Below, in pieces: positions 49,956 through 56,234 of a stretch of DNA of 56,234 nt. The position numbers and the translations under genes were made by a program. How positions within the stretch are numbered: position 1 is the first letter of the stretch; each line of letters begins with the position of its first letter. The stretch is taken from positions 1 to 56,234 of the forward strand of contig NZ_BCMQ01000023.1 in assembly GCF_001485415.1 (NCBI RefSeq). Reading direction: 5' to 3'. The notes under the pieces are model-generated. The model did no database searches, was not told the DNA's origin, and was given only the letters and a program-made list of their open reading frames with translations. The stretch comes from Myroides odoratimimus (lineage in GTDB: Bacteria > Bacteroidota > Bacteroidia > Flavobacteriales > Flavobacteriaceae).

Positions 49956-50290
49956 TAGTTCTGATTTAGTATTGGTTGTTTACTCTTTTTATGTTTAGGG
50001 ATTAAAGCCCCTGGATAACTTCTAAATATCTGATTAGTGATAGTCGCATAGAACTCATTCTTAGCAGATGCATCTAATCCTTTATATCCTTGTACCTCTT
50101 TAATGAATTGTTCTTCTAAAGCAGTATAAGTAGCTTTAAAGTACCTCTGTATAGGTTTGCTTATCAATGCCTGCTGTAGTGAATATGCTGTCGTATTAAA
50201 CCCCATACACCAATCCACAAAGCTGTGTAACACTATTTCATCATAATAAGTAGGCGTTACCTCCAATAATTCTATAATTGTCTTTCTCAT
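49955..50290 (-). CDS. Early-region protein, unknown
   Basis: 111 aa, helical: HSFVDWCMGFNTTAYSLQQA, LEEQFIKEVQGYKGLDASAK. No known family. Lies between the second ATPase gene and the 46-aa gene. Confidence 0.5.
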   Translation of the reverse strand: MRKTIIELLEVTPTYYDEIVLHSFVDWCMGFNTTAYSLQQALISKPIQRYFKATYTALEEQFIKEVQGYKGLDASAKNEFYATITNQIFRSYPGALIPKHKKSKQPILNQN

Positions 50291-50310
50291 AACTTATCTG
50301 TTTTTGCTAG

Positions 50311-50329
50311 CGCGGATTTGCAATCCGTG
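50311..50329. repeat. Dispersed repeat CGCGGATTTGCAATCCGTG, copy 7
   Basis: Exact copy in the 40-bp gap between the 111-aa gene and the RecA-like ATPase gene. Confidence 0.85.
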
Positions 50330-50330
50330 C

Positions 50331-50975
50331 TTACCCTTTTGATAATAACTTCATCTGATTCCTCTCATAGCCCTCTTCCCAAATAACATGAGAACCGTAA
50401 GCTTCAAATCTATTTTTTTCCATAACCGCTTCGAAGTTTTCAACCTTGACTCGGATATCACAATCATAATAGATAGCTTCAGCTACTGCACCAGCAGGAA
50501 GATTTCCCTTTATACCTGATACCCATATAAAAGTGGTATTAGGAAACTTACTAATGAAGTTGAAGTAATCTTGTACTTTACAACCTCGAAAGAAGTACTG
50601 CACACTATCTATAATCACAATTCTTGGTTGTCTTGGTCTATCAAGTCTTGCTGTCAATTCTTCTAAGGTCTCTTGACTAAATATAAATTGACTCTTAACT
50701 GATTTGATATTAGATCGTTCTAAAGCCATTTTAAAAGACTTTTTCATTCCCTCTTCTAAAGTGTTGTAATGCACGCGATAGAATACACATAACATCTTTA
50801 CAAGTTGTAGGAGATAGGAGGTCTTTCCGTGTCCTGAGTCTCCATATACTATCCATTGTGAGTTACCAAGTTGAGGACTGCCAAGGTGTGCTTCCCAGTC
50901 TTCGTGAATTGTGATACTTTCAAACTTCTTACGAGATATATCTTCATAGTTATATGCACGCTTGACTTTCTTCAT
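50331..50975 (-). CDS. RecA-like P-loop ATPase, second ATPase of the transposition module
   Basis: 214 aa. Walker A GDSGHGKTS (45-53), Walker B IVIIDS (119-124), flanked by LLQLVKMLCVFYRVHYNTLE and NTTFIWVSG sensor-like strand. The fold looks like a single RecA/KaiC-type core, close to phage recombinases or DnaB-type ATPases, not MuB. Overlaps the MuB-like gene by 26 bp. Not part of the Mu set; its role in transposition or replication is unknown. Confidence 0.65.
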   Translation of the reverse strand: MKKVKRAYNYEDISRKKFESITIHEDWEAHLGSPQLGNSQWIVYGDSGHGKTSYLLQLVKMLCVFYRVHYNTLEEGMKKSFKMALERSNIKSVKSQFIFSQETLEELTARLDRPRQPRIVIIDSVQYFFRGCKVQDYFNFISKFPNTTFIWVSGIKGNLPAGAVAEAIYYDCDIRVKVENFEAVMEKNRFEAYGSHVIWEEGYERNQMKLLSKG

Positions 50976-51804
50976 TAATCATAAAGTGTTTATCAATATC
51001 CCTTTTAACTCGTCTCAAATCACCTTCACAGTTATTGTATATACCAAAAGCTTGCTCTTCATCTGTGATACCATTTGCATAACAGATAGCAGTTACATCT
51101 TCAACAGTAATAGGAGATAGTTTTAAATAACTCCTACCTATTCTACTTCGCAATTCTTTATAACCTATCTTATCTAACACACAACCTCGCTCAATTCTTT
51201 TCTTCAGTGCAGGTACACCTGATATAACAAATCCACAGTGTCCATCTAATGCGTTGTAGAAGTCCATAAACAAATCAAGTGATGGGTCTTTTAACTTGTC
51301 TATTTGATCTATAATCACGAGTGGTTTGTTTAAACCTTTGATGTGATCTATAAATCTAAATATTAAAGTTTCAATAGTTCCTCCAGTCTCTAATCCACAT
51401 GCACGTACTAACTCACGCATATATATTTTCTTTGTCCAGTAGTTGTTACACTCTACGAATATGACATTTCGATTCTGTTTAGTGTATTCTTTATAAGTAT
51501 GTGTCTTTCCTGCTCCAGCATCATGACTGATACACACACTAATAGAACGTGTTTGAACACTGTTTAAAAGGTTTTTTAATTGCAGATAATTAGTTGTTTC
51601 TGCTGTTTGCCATCCAAAGGTGATCCCTAAATTCATTCGAACCTTATTCCACATTTCATCTTTAATCAAATCCCATTTAAGGTTTATCATTTGACTTAAT
51701 GTTCCTGCACTTACTCCAGCCTTAACAGCTAATTTATTTTGAGAACTCTTAGCTGACATGACTTTCAACTGTTCTACTATCTTCTCTTTTTGTAATCTAT
51801 CCAT
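50950..51804 (-). CDS. MuB-like AAA+ ATPase, transposition target selector
   Basis: 284 aa. N-terminal helix-turn-helix (SSQNKLAVKAGVSAGTLSQM), then AAA+ core with Walker A HDAGAGKT (94-101) and Walker B PLVIIDQID (161-169), sensor GFVISGVPALKKRI, and a C-terminal helical part with NCEGDLRRVKRDI. MuB binds target DNA, stimulates MuA and gives target immunity. Lies directly after the transposase gene (11 bp gap). Confidence 0.88.
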   Translation of the reverse strand: MDRLQKEKIVEQLKVMSAKSSQNKLAVKAGVSAGTLSQMINLKWDLIKDEMWNKVRMNLGITFGWQTAETTNYLQLKNLLNSVQTRSISVCISHDAGAGKTHTYKEYTKQNRNVIFVECNNYWTKKIYMRELVRACGLETGGTIETLIFRFIDHIKGLNKPLVIIDQIDKLKDPSLDLFMDFYNALDGHCGFVISGVPALKKRIERGCVLDKIGYKELRSRIGRSYLKLSPITVEDVTAICYANGITDEEQAFGIYNNCEGDLRRVKRDIDKHFMINEESQACI

Positions 51805-51814
51805 TGTACTATAG

Positions 51815-53806
51815 TTATAATTGGTTTAACAAACTTTCATGTGCCTCTGCGTATGCACGTCTAGCTTTAGGCACATCACCACCCATTTTTAATATAAATT
51901 CTTGCTCTTCAATTAAGGTCTCAGGTGTAATACCTGTTCTATTTCTTAAATCATTTAAAGCCTTCATATCTCGCTCTTTTTCTAATTTTCGAACAGCAAA
52001 GTCATTGTCATAGTTATCACCTGCTTTTCTAAATCCATGCAATCCATGTTTTCTCTTTGGTTCTGCATTAGCCACAAAAACTATTTTGTCTTCATAATCC
52101 TTCTCAAACAACTGGATATAGCCATCCATAAAATCAGGATCAAAGCGCACAATAAACTTCTTACCTACATTAGTTCGTCTAAACTCTAAGTCAATATTTC
52201 CATCAGCATCATACACTTCATAGATATACTTATGATCTCCCAACTGTATCCCTAATCCATGTGCTTTATAGGTAATAGGTTTTTTAGCCTCTTCTATCCA
52301 CATTTTATCCACAATCTCCATAATACTTAAAGGCTCTTTTCGTGGCATTTCTTGTTGATAAACTTCATTGCGACTTAGTTCTTTGTAATGTGGGTGCTTT
52401 CTGTTGTTCCACATATTCACTACTGCACCAAATGCATCTACTAATTCATCTGTGGTCTTTAGAAAAGCTCTATTCTCATTGATGAAGTCGGGGTTCATTC
52501 GGTTGTCTGCTCTTCGCACCTTAATACTTTGTCCATCACTAAACCAAAATCGATTCACAACCTCGTCTTGAAATCTTCTGAATATGTTTTCTACAGGACC
52601 TTTACTAACCTTAGCTTTATGGGCATGGTGAAAACCTCCTGTTTTAGCAACTAACTCATCATAAAGCCCTTGCATTCGTGCTCCTATATGTCCTGATTGG
52701 TTATCGTAGGTTAAATAGTAAGGTCTACACTGTGCCTCATTGACTGCCATCTTTACTGCTCTAAAGTGTTCAATGTGATTTTCACTAAATCCTAAACTCC
52801 AGCCGATAATCTTTTCACTATAAACATCAACTACTAAATCAACCTTCAGTTTACTTCCCATTTTGTTTCCACTCTCTTCCCAAAAGTGTATCCAGTCAAG
52901 TTTACTACCATCGATGCTCCAGTAATAGTTAGGAAACAGCTCTTCTTTATCAACACTAAGAGTATGACTATACTTCTTATTGTATTCTTCAATTCCATGT
53001 CTCCCAAGCATCCATATTCGCTCTTGTTTGGGTTCCATCAGCCAACGATATACTGCACTATCTGTAAGACTTGCCCAACCTTTTAAAATTGCCATCTCTT
53101 CATATCGTTCTAACAGTTCAGGTATCTTAATCTTATTAGGCTGTGCATACATTACTAATAAATAGTCTGCGATTTCATCCTTAATGATCTGTGCATTCTT
53201 TTGTCCTTCTCCTTTATGCAAGAAGGTAGAGTACCCATCTTTTAGATAATCCTTATATTTTGCTTGTAACCGCCTTGGATTCCCTGGTAAGGAATACACA
53301 AAAGGTTTATTGTTTCCTTCTCGTACATTAACGTTCACCAAGTCATTAACAGCCTCACTAATATTCTCCCACACTTTAGTCTTCTTACTTCCAAAGGTTC
53401 GATTACTTACTCGTGTATCACTAAGGACAACTTTAATTGCATTAAGTATAAGAGCATTTGTAGTTTTTTCAATTTGCGCCTCTTCAGAGAGAGGTTTCCC
53501 ATCAGGCTTTCGGTGTTCAGCAAAGAACTTAGCAGCATTAATATCAGGTTCGATGTAATCCATTAACTTATTTCTTACTACTGTCTCCTTTGGATCACCC
53601 AGCTTAGCTATACATACTTTTTTAATATCAGGTGGTAAATCATAATAACTCACCATTGCTCTATTTCCTTTACCTCTCCCTTCATTGGTTCGTATCAACT
53701 TACCTCTTCGAACATAACTTTGATAAGTGTTGTAAGCCATTAACATCCAATCTTCATACAGAAGTTGTGCTGGGATACTCAGTATGTTATTGTGATATTC
53801 ATACAT
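51815..53806 (-). CDS. DDE transposase MuA-like
   Basis: 663 aa, the same size as Mu A. An N-terminal winged-helix MuA-type DNA-binding region (MLMAYNTYQSYVRRGKLIRT...) leads to the catalytic core with D299 (YYWSIDGSKLDW), D368 (YLTYDNQSGH) and E406 (GPVENIFRRF), then the Mu-type beta-barrel (HGLGIQLGDHKYIYEVYDAD). The C-terminus contacts MuB. Catalyses strand transfer during lysogeny and lytic replication. Second gene of the leftward early operon. Confidence 0.93.
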   Translation of the reverse strand: MYEYHNNILSIPAQLLYEDWMLMAYNTYQSYVRRGKLIRTNEGRGKGNRAMVSYYDLPPDIKKVCIAKLGDPKETVVRNKLMDYIEPDINAAKFFAEHRKPDGKPLSEEAQIEKTTNALILNAIKVVLSDTRVSNRTFGSKKTKVWENISEAVNDLVNVNVREGNNKPFVYSLPGNPRRLQAKYKDYLKDGYSTFLHKGEGQKNAQIIKDEIADYLLVMYAQPNKIKIPELLERYEEMAILKGWASLTDSAVYRWLMEPKQERIWMLGRHGIEEYNKKYSHTLSVDKEELFPNYYWSIDGSKLDWIHFWEESGNKMGSKLKVDLVVDVYSEKIIGWSLGFSENHIEHFRAVKMAVNEAQCRPYYLTYDNQSGHIGARMQGLYDELVAKTGGFHHAHKAKVSKGPVENIFRRFQDEVVNRFWFSDGQSIKVRRADNRMNPDFINENRAFLKTTDELVDAFGAVVNMWNNRKHPHYKELSRNEVYQQEMPRKEPLSIMEIVDKMWIEEAKKPITYKAHGLGIQLGDHKYIYEVYDADGNIDLEFRRTNVGKKFIVRFDPDFMDGYIQLFEKDYEDKIVFVANAEPKRKHGLHGFRKAGDNYDNDFAVRKLEKERDMKALNDLRNRTGITPETLIEEQEFILKMGGDVPKARRAYAEAHESLLNQL

Positions 53807-53819
53807 AAGCGTTGTGTTA

Positions 53820-54029
53820 TTAATTAATAATACTATCTAAGACTATTTTTTGAACATCATTAAGAGCCTTTACAGCTTTGTTATAGTCTTTTTTAATTGC
53901 ATCAGCTGTCAGGTTATCACGACCACCACTTAAACAGCGTCTAACATAATCCTCTGTTATTCTATACTTCTTACTAAGCTGTATAATAACTACTTGATTA
54001 TATTCATTCCTCTTTTTATTTTTTTCCAT
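53820..54029 (-). CDS. Small HTH-like early protein (Ner position)
   Basis: 69 aa from ATG 54029; an in-frame TTG at 54071 is rejected because it lies in the early promoter. NEYNQVVIIQLSKKYRITED, YVRRCLSGGRDNLTADAIKK. The segment SKKYRITEDYVRRCLSG fits a helix-turn-helix. First gene of the early operon, the place of Ner in Mu, but sequence similarity to Ner is not evident. Confidence 0.55.
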   Translation of the reverse strand: MEKNKKRNEYNQVVIIQLSKKYRITEDYVRRCLSGGRDNLTADAIKKDYNKAVKALNDVQKIVLDSIIN

Positions 54030-54068
54030 ACATTTACCTGTTTTTAGTTTTTGTCCCTTCGTATAGGA

Positions 54069-54125
54069 CAAATATAGAAGATAATTTTCAACAACACCAA
54101 ATCAATTGGTGATAATTTTCAACAA
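54069..54125. promoter_or_regulatory. Early promoter and repressor operator region
   Basis: Between the divergent repressor and early operon. On the minus strand a perfect -7 box TATATTTG (54069-54076) follows a TTG about 18 bp upstream. GATAATTTTCAACAA occurs twice (54080-54094 and 54111-54125, 31 bp apart), and the palindrome CACCAA-ATCAA-TTGGTG (54095-54111) lies between them. The repeats flank the -33 area, so binding of the repressor would block early transcription. Confidence 0.7.
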
Positions 54126-54127
54126 AG

Positions 54128-54835
54128 ATGTATAATATTTTAGATGCTTTTATAAAAATAGCTGAAAATCAAGGAATTAGTATAACTAAACTAGAACAGC
54201 AAATAGGTGCTAGTAAAGGAGTCTTATCACGTGCAATAGCAAAAGATAGTGATATTCAGTCAAAATGGATTATGAGTTTGGTTGAAAATTATCCCCAATA
54301 CAATACTGAATGGATTTTAACTGGCAAGGGGGCTATGTTAAAAAATCAAATGATGGATAATAATGTAATAGCAGAACCAACACCATCTAATCGAAAAACA
54401 TCTGATCCTATACATCCAATGCAGAGAATACCTTTATATAACATCACTGCTACTATGGGACTTATTCCTCAAAATGGATTAGATTCAGAATATTTAATTG
54501 ATTTCTTAAGTATTCCAGATCTTCCTCAATGTGATGGTGCTATTTATGCTTCAGGGGATTCCATGTATCCATTACTTAAAGCTGGGGATATTGTTGTATT
54601 TAAAAAGATAGAGATTGATATAGATACTATATTCTTTGGAGAAATATATGTTCTATCTATATATATTGATAGTACTAGTACAATGAAGTCTATTAAGTAT
54701 ATACAAAAGTCTGATAAAGGAGATGATTATATAAAGCTTGTATCTGTTAATCAACATCACAGTGATAAGGATATTCCTTTAAATAAGATAGCAGCTATGG
54801 CGCTAGTACGTGCACATATACGTATTCATAACTAG
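54128..54835 (+). CDS. Prophage repressor, HTH plus S24 LexA-like peptidase
   Basis: 235 aa. N-terminal HTH (FIKIAENQGISITKLEQQIG, then SKGVLSRAIAKDSDIQSKW; EWILTGKGAML). The C-terminal S24 domain has YASGDSMYPLLKAGDIVVFK with the catalytic serine (near 141) and MKSIKYIQKS carrying the expected lysine (near 187). This type self-cleaves when RecA is activated, so induction by DNA damage is likely, unlike classical Mu c. Transcribed away from the early operon across the operator. Confidence 0.88.
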   Translation: MYNILDAFIKIAENQGISITKLEQQIGASKGVLSRAIAKDSDIQSKWIMSLVENYPQYNTEWILTGKGAMLKNQMMDNNVIAEPTPSNRKTSDPIHPMQRIPLYNITATMGLIPQNGLDSEYLIDFLSIPDLPQCDGAIYASGDSMYPLLKAGDIVVFKKIEIDIDTIFFGEIYVLSIYIDSTSTMKSIKYIQKSDKGDDYIKLVSVNQHHSDKDIPLNKIAAMALVRAHIRIHN

Positions 54836-54872
54836 TATAAGAGGGGTGTTTTCGTGATTGTAGTATATAATT

Positions 54873-54893
54873 CACTGTATATCAGTGTTTTTT
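54873..54893 (+). terminator. Terminator of repressor gene
   Basis: Short stem CACTG (54873-54877) with CAGTG (54883-54887), loop TATAT, then six T. Lies 38 bp behind the repressor stop. Confidence 0.55.
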
Positions 54894-55150
54894 ATTACAT
54901 TTATTTACTTTATATATGTAGTTACACCCCATTCATTTACTGTTTTTATACACTTTAAGTGTATTAAGTATGTATAATTGAGTGTTCCTTTCATACTTTT
55001 TAGAGCATTATTTGCACACCTAAACGCACACCTAATGCATTTCACACGACACTTTAGAGGGTTTGAACAGTATTAGTATGAATACCCTTTATAAGCCATT
55101 TAAACGGTATTCATACATTCTTTAATAACTCATTATACACCATAAAAAAA

Positions 55151-55190
55151 TGCCGTAATAGCCTATTTTAAAGCTATTACGGCGTTTTTT
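55151..55190. terminator. Strong hairpin near right prophage end
   Basis: Stem TGCCGTAATAGC (55151-55162) with GCTATTACGGCG (55173-55184; one mismatch at the base), then six T; seven A precede the stem. It can terminate transcription in both directions and insulates the prophage from flanking transcription. Confidence 0.75.
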
Positions 55191-55366
55191 ATCCTTTATA
55201 CTTAGTCCTAATGGTAGTAGTACCATTCAAACGTTTAAACACTTCCTTATAAATGGTAGTCAAATGGTAGAGAATGTACCTTTCTATTTTTTATCCATCC
55301 CGACCTTTTTTATCCTAAACCCTTGATTTTATTGAACTTTACGACCTTTTTTATATCGTATATCTA

Positions 55367-55375
55367 TGTACATTT
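55367..55375 (-). promoter_or_regulatory. Right-end transposase site candidate (AAATGTACA)
   Basis: Read toward the prophage interior, AAATGTACA starts about 16 bp from the right edge, mirroring AAAATGTACA at 13 bp from the left edge. Confidence 0.6.
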
Positions 55376-55390
55376 CTATCTATGCCCTAT

Positions 55391-55397
55391 AGTACTA
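55391..55397 (+). repeat. Right target-site duplication AGTACTA
   Basis: Second copy of AGTACTA (first at 19585-19591). The codons GTA CTA are followed by CAG AGT TTA in the host frame. Confidence 0.75.
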
Positions 55398-56196
55398 CAG
55401 AGTTTAGGCTTAGAAAATAATGAGCTTAAGAATTGGGAGAAAGCTTGTATAACAGACTTATTAGTGAATCTAATCAAAAAAGGAAATGGAGTACAACACT
55501 AATAATTATAACGAGATTCTTAAAGCTCTAGATTTACCTAACTATTGGGAGAACCGTTTAAAGAGTAAGGTAAATAAGAAGAGCGTACATTCTCTTAGAA
55601 TGCTAGAGCATTTGGGAGACAATGTATCAGGTACTGCTATTGCTCAGAAATTGTACTCAGAGAATACACATATTAGAAAGCATGCAAAGAGCATTTTTAT
55701 GAAGTTTTCGTCTCATGATTCTTTTAAGTTTTTAGAGAATGACTTTGATCGTGATTTTAATGCTTTTGATGAAGTTCGTATTCATACTTCTTTAGTGAAA
55801 AGAGCATCTACTAAACCTTTGCCATTGTTAATGAGATGGGTGAATGTAGCGAAGAATGATAAGTATCAAGCCTTCTTGATCTATGAAATAGCTTTCTTTA
55901 AACAAGTAGAGAGCGCAGCTGATTTGTTGAGGTTGTATAAACAGACTAATTCAACAGTGGTAAAGAAAGCAATTGTAGAAGCATTGGGTGACTTTGCTTA
56001 TCGAGATGCTATATCTGTGTTTATAGAGGAGTTTAGTTATGTAGAACAACTTATTCAAAATGAAATTGTTATTGCCTTTGGTAAAATTGGAGGTATAGAC
56101 GCTTTGTCATTTTTAGAACAGTTGTATTATGAAACTGAGAATAAAGAGTTGTTAGTAAATATTCTTTCTACAACTAAGTACACGACAAAAAACTAA
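55398..56196 (+). pseudogene. HEAT-repeat membrane protein, 3' part, with frameshift
   Basis: Host frame resumes as QSLGLENNELKNWEKACITD, continues LLVNLIKKGNGVQH and stops at 55502. The HEAT-repeat part (236 aa, ATG 55486, MEYNTNNYNEILKALDLPNY...) is in another frame that overlaps by 17 bp. Removing one A from the A6 run at 55476-55481 joins both (NLIKKEMEYNTN), so a one-base frameshift in an originally single gene is likely; two overlapping genes are the alternative. The C-part has about five HEAT-like helical pairs (ALGDFAYRDAISVFIEEFSY, AFGKIGGIDALSFLEQLYYE). Confidence 0.65.
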
Positions 56197-56234
56197 AGCA
56201 ATTGATATTTAAAGGGTTGTGTCCATTTTTAGAG

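Larger units (their letters stand above)
19592..55391. mobile_element. Mu-like transposable prophage, about 35.8 kb, apparently complete
   Basis: Bounded by the direct repeat AGTACTA and inserted in a host gene whose frame is restored when the flanks are joined. Contains a DDE transposase with MuB, an S24 repressor, terminase, a portal of DUF935 type, MuF and gpG proteins, capsid, contractile tail with sheath, tube and baseplate, lysis genes and a Mom-like modification gene, all in the expected Mu-type set. The repressor end is at the right of the window. No integrase gene is present. One base of uncertainty at each edge. Confidence 0.9.
54894..55391. other. Right prophage end region, non-coding
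   Basis: About 500 bases with no credible ORF. Visible: an 11-bp inverted repeat GTATGAATACC (55076-55086) / GGTATTCATAC (55106-55116); TTTAAACGG and GTTTGAACAG words; AATGGTAGTAGTACCATT (55209-55226) with further AAATGGTAG copies near 55242 and 55253; and the end motif TGTACATTT at 55367-55375. These probably include transposase binding and enhancer-like sites. Confidence 0.5.

Noticed and set aside
19592..55391. Invertible tail-fibre (gin-like) module as in Mu
   Set aside because: No recombinase gene and no inverted gix-like sites seen beside the fibre genes.
55432..55440. Third AATGAGCTT site in the host HEAT-repeat gene
   Set aside because: A single copy inside coding sequence (codons for NNEL), no partner at 22 bp; chance match to the AraC-linked motif.

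Overview
The window is AT-rich DNA from a member of the Bacteroidota. It is most likely Flavobacteriaceae and resembles Myroides; the genus is inferred from gene content, not tested. Supporting signs are the Bacteroidota -7 box (TAnnTTTG) before several genes, a mevalonate-type HMG-CoA synthase, A-rich ribosome sites, and RlmF, MnmE and NADAR proteins of the expected type. Two parts are present: about 19.6 kb of ordinary chromosome and a complete Mu-like transposable prophage of about 35.8 kb.

Chromosome (1-19591, resuming at about 55398). The window opens inside a tandem array of at least three tRNA-Cys-like genes that carry C instead of U at position 33. These are followed by a phosphatidylserine decarboxylase family protein, a ChrA-type chromate transporter with an AraC-type regulator, HMG-CoA synthase, a SWIM zinc-finger protein, RlmF, a NADAR protein, a small lipoprotein with an in-frame TGA in its signal peptide, an MscS channel and an FAD monooxygenase. 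A topoisomerase III remnant follows, then an AraC / sugar acetyltransferase / zinc alcohol dehydrogenase cluster. In that cluster the same paired 9-bp motif lies before both the regulator and its putative target. Next come a group II intron 5' remnant beside a broken HigA-like antitoxin gene, a GIY-YIG-like (T5orf172/MUG113) protein, MnmE and a universal stress protein.

Prophage (about 19592-55391). A direct repeat of up to 7 bp (AGTACTA) flanks the element, which sits inside a host gene for a membrane-anchored HEAT-repeat protein; joining the flanks restores the reading frame. Both ends carry AAATGTACA motifs about 15 bp in. Reading inward from the right end there is a LexA-type (S24) repressor facing a leftward early operon across an operator region. 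The early operon holds a small HTH-like protein, the DDE transposase MuA, the ATPase MuB, a second RecA-like ATPase, DUF3164, a GemA-like protein and many small genes. A rightward module (36.6-43.3 kb) encodes terminase, portal, MuF and gpG-like proteins. A leftward late operon (36.5-20.2 kb) encodes protease/scaffold, capsid, lysis genes, sheath, tube, tail chaperone with a probable -1 frameshift, tape measure, baseplate, tail fibre, an SGNH-hydrolase spike and finally a Mom-like DNA modification enzyme. Unlike Mu, the late genes are split into two divergent operons.

Cargo and unusual features. A uracil-DNA-glycosylase-like gene with an unknown partner, and an overlapping pair (membrane/coiled-coil protein plus secreted protein) with its own -7 box and terminators, lie between the early and head modules. 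MuF carries a C-terminal HExxH domain with a small opposite-strand gene at its end. A nested inverted-repeat structure that can form a pseudoknot precedes mom. An orphan gene lies beyond mom. Several families of short dispersed palindromes and word repeats occur in the prophage, some inside coding sequences, and I saw none in the chromosomal part.
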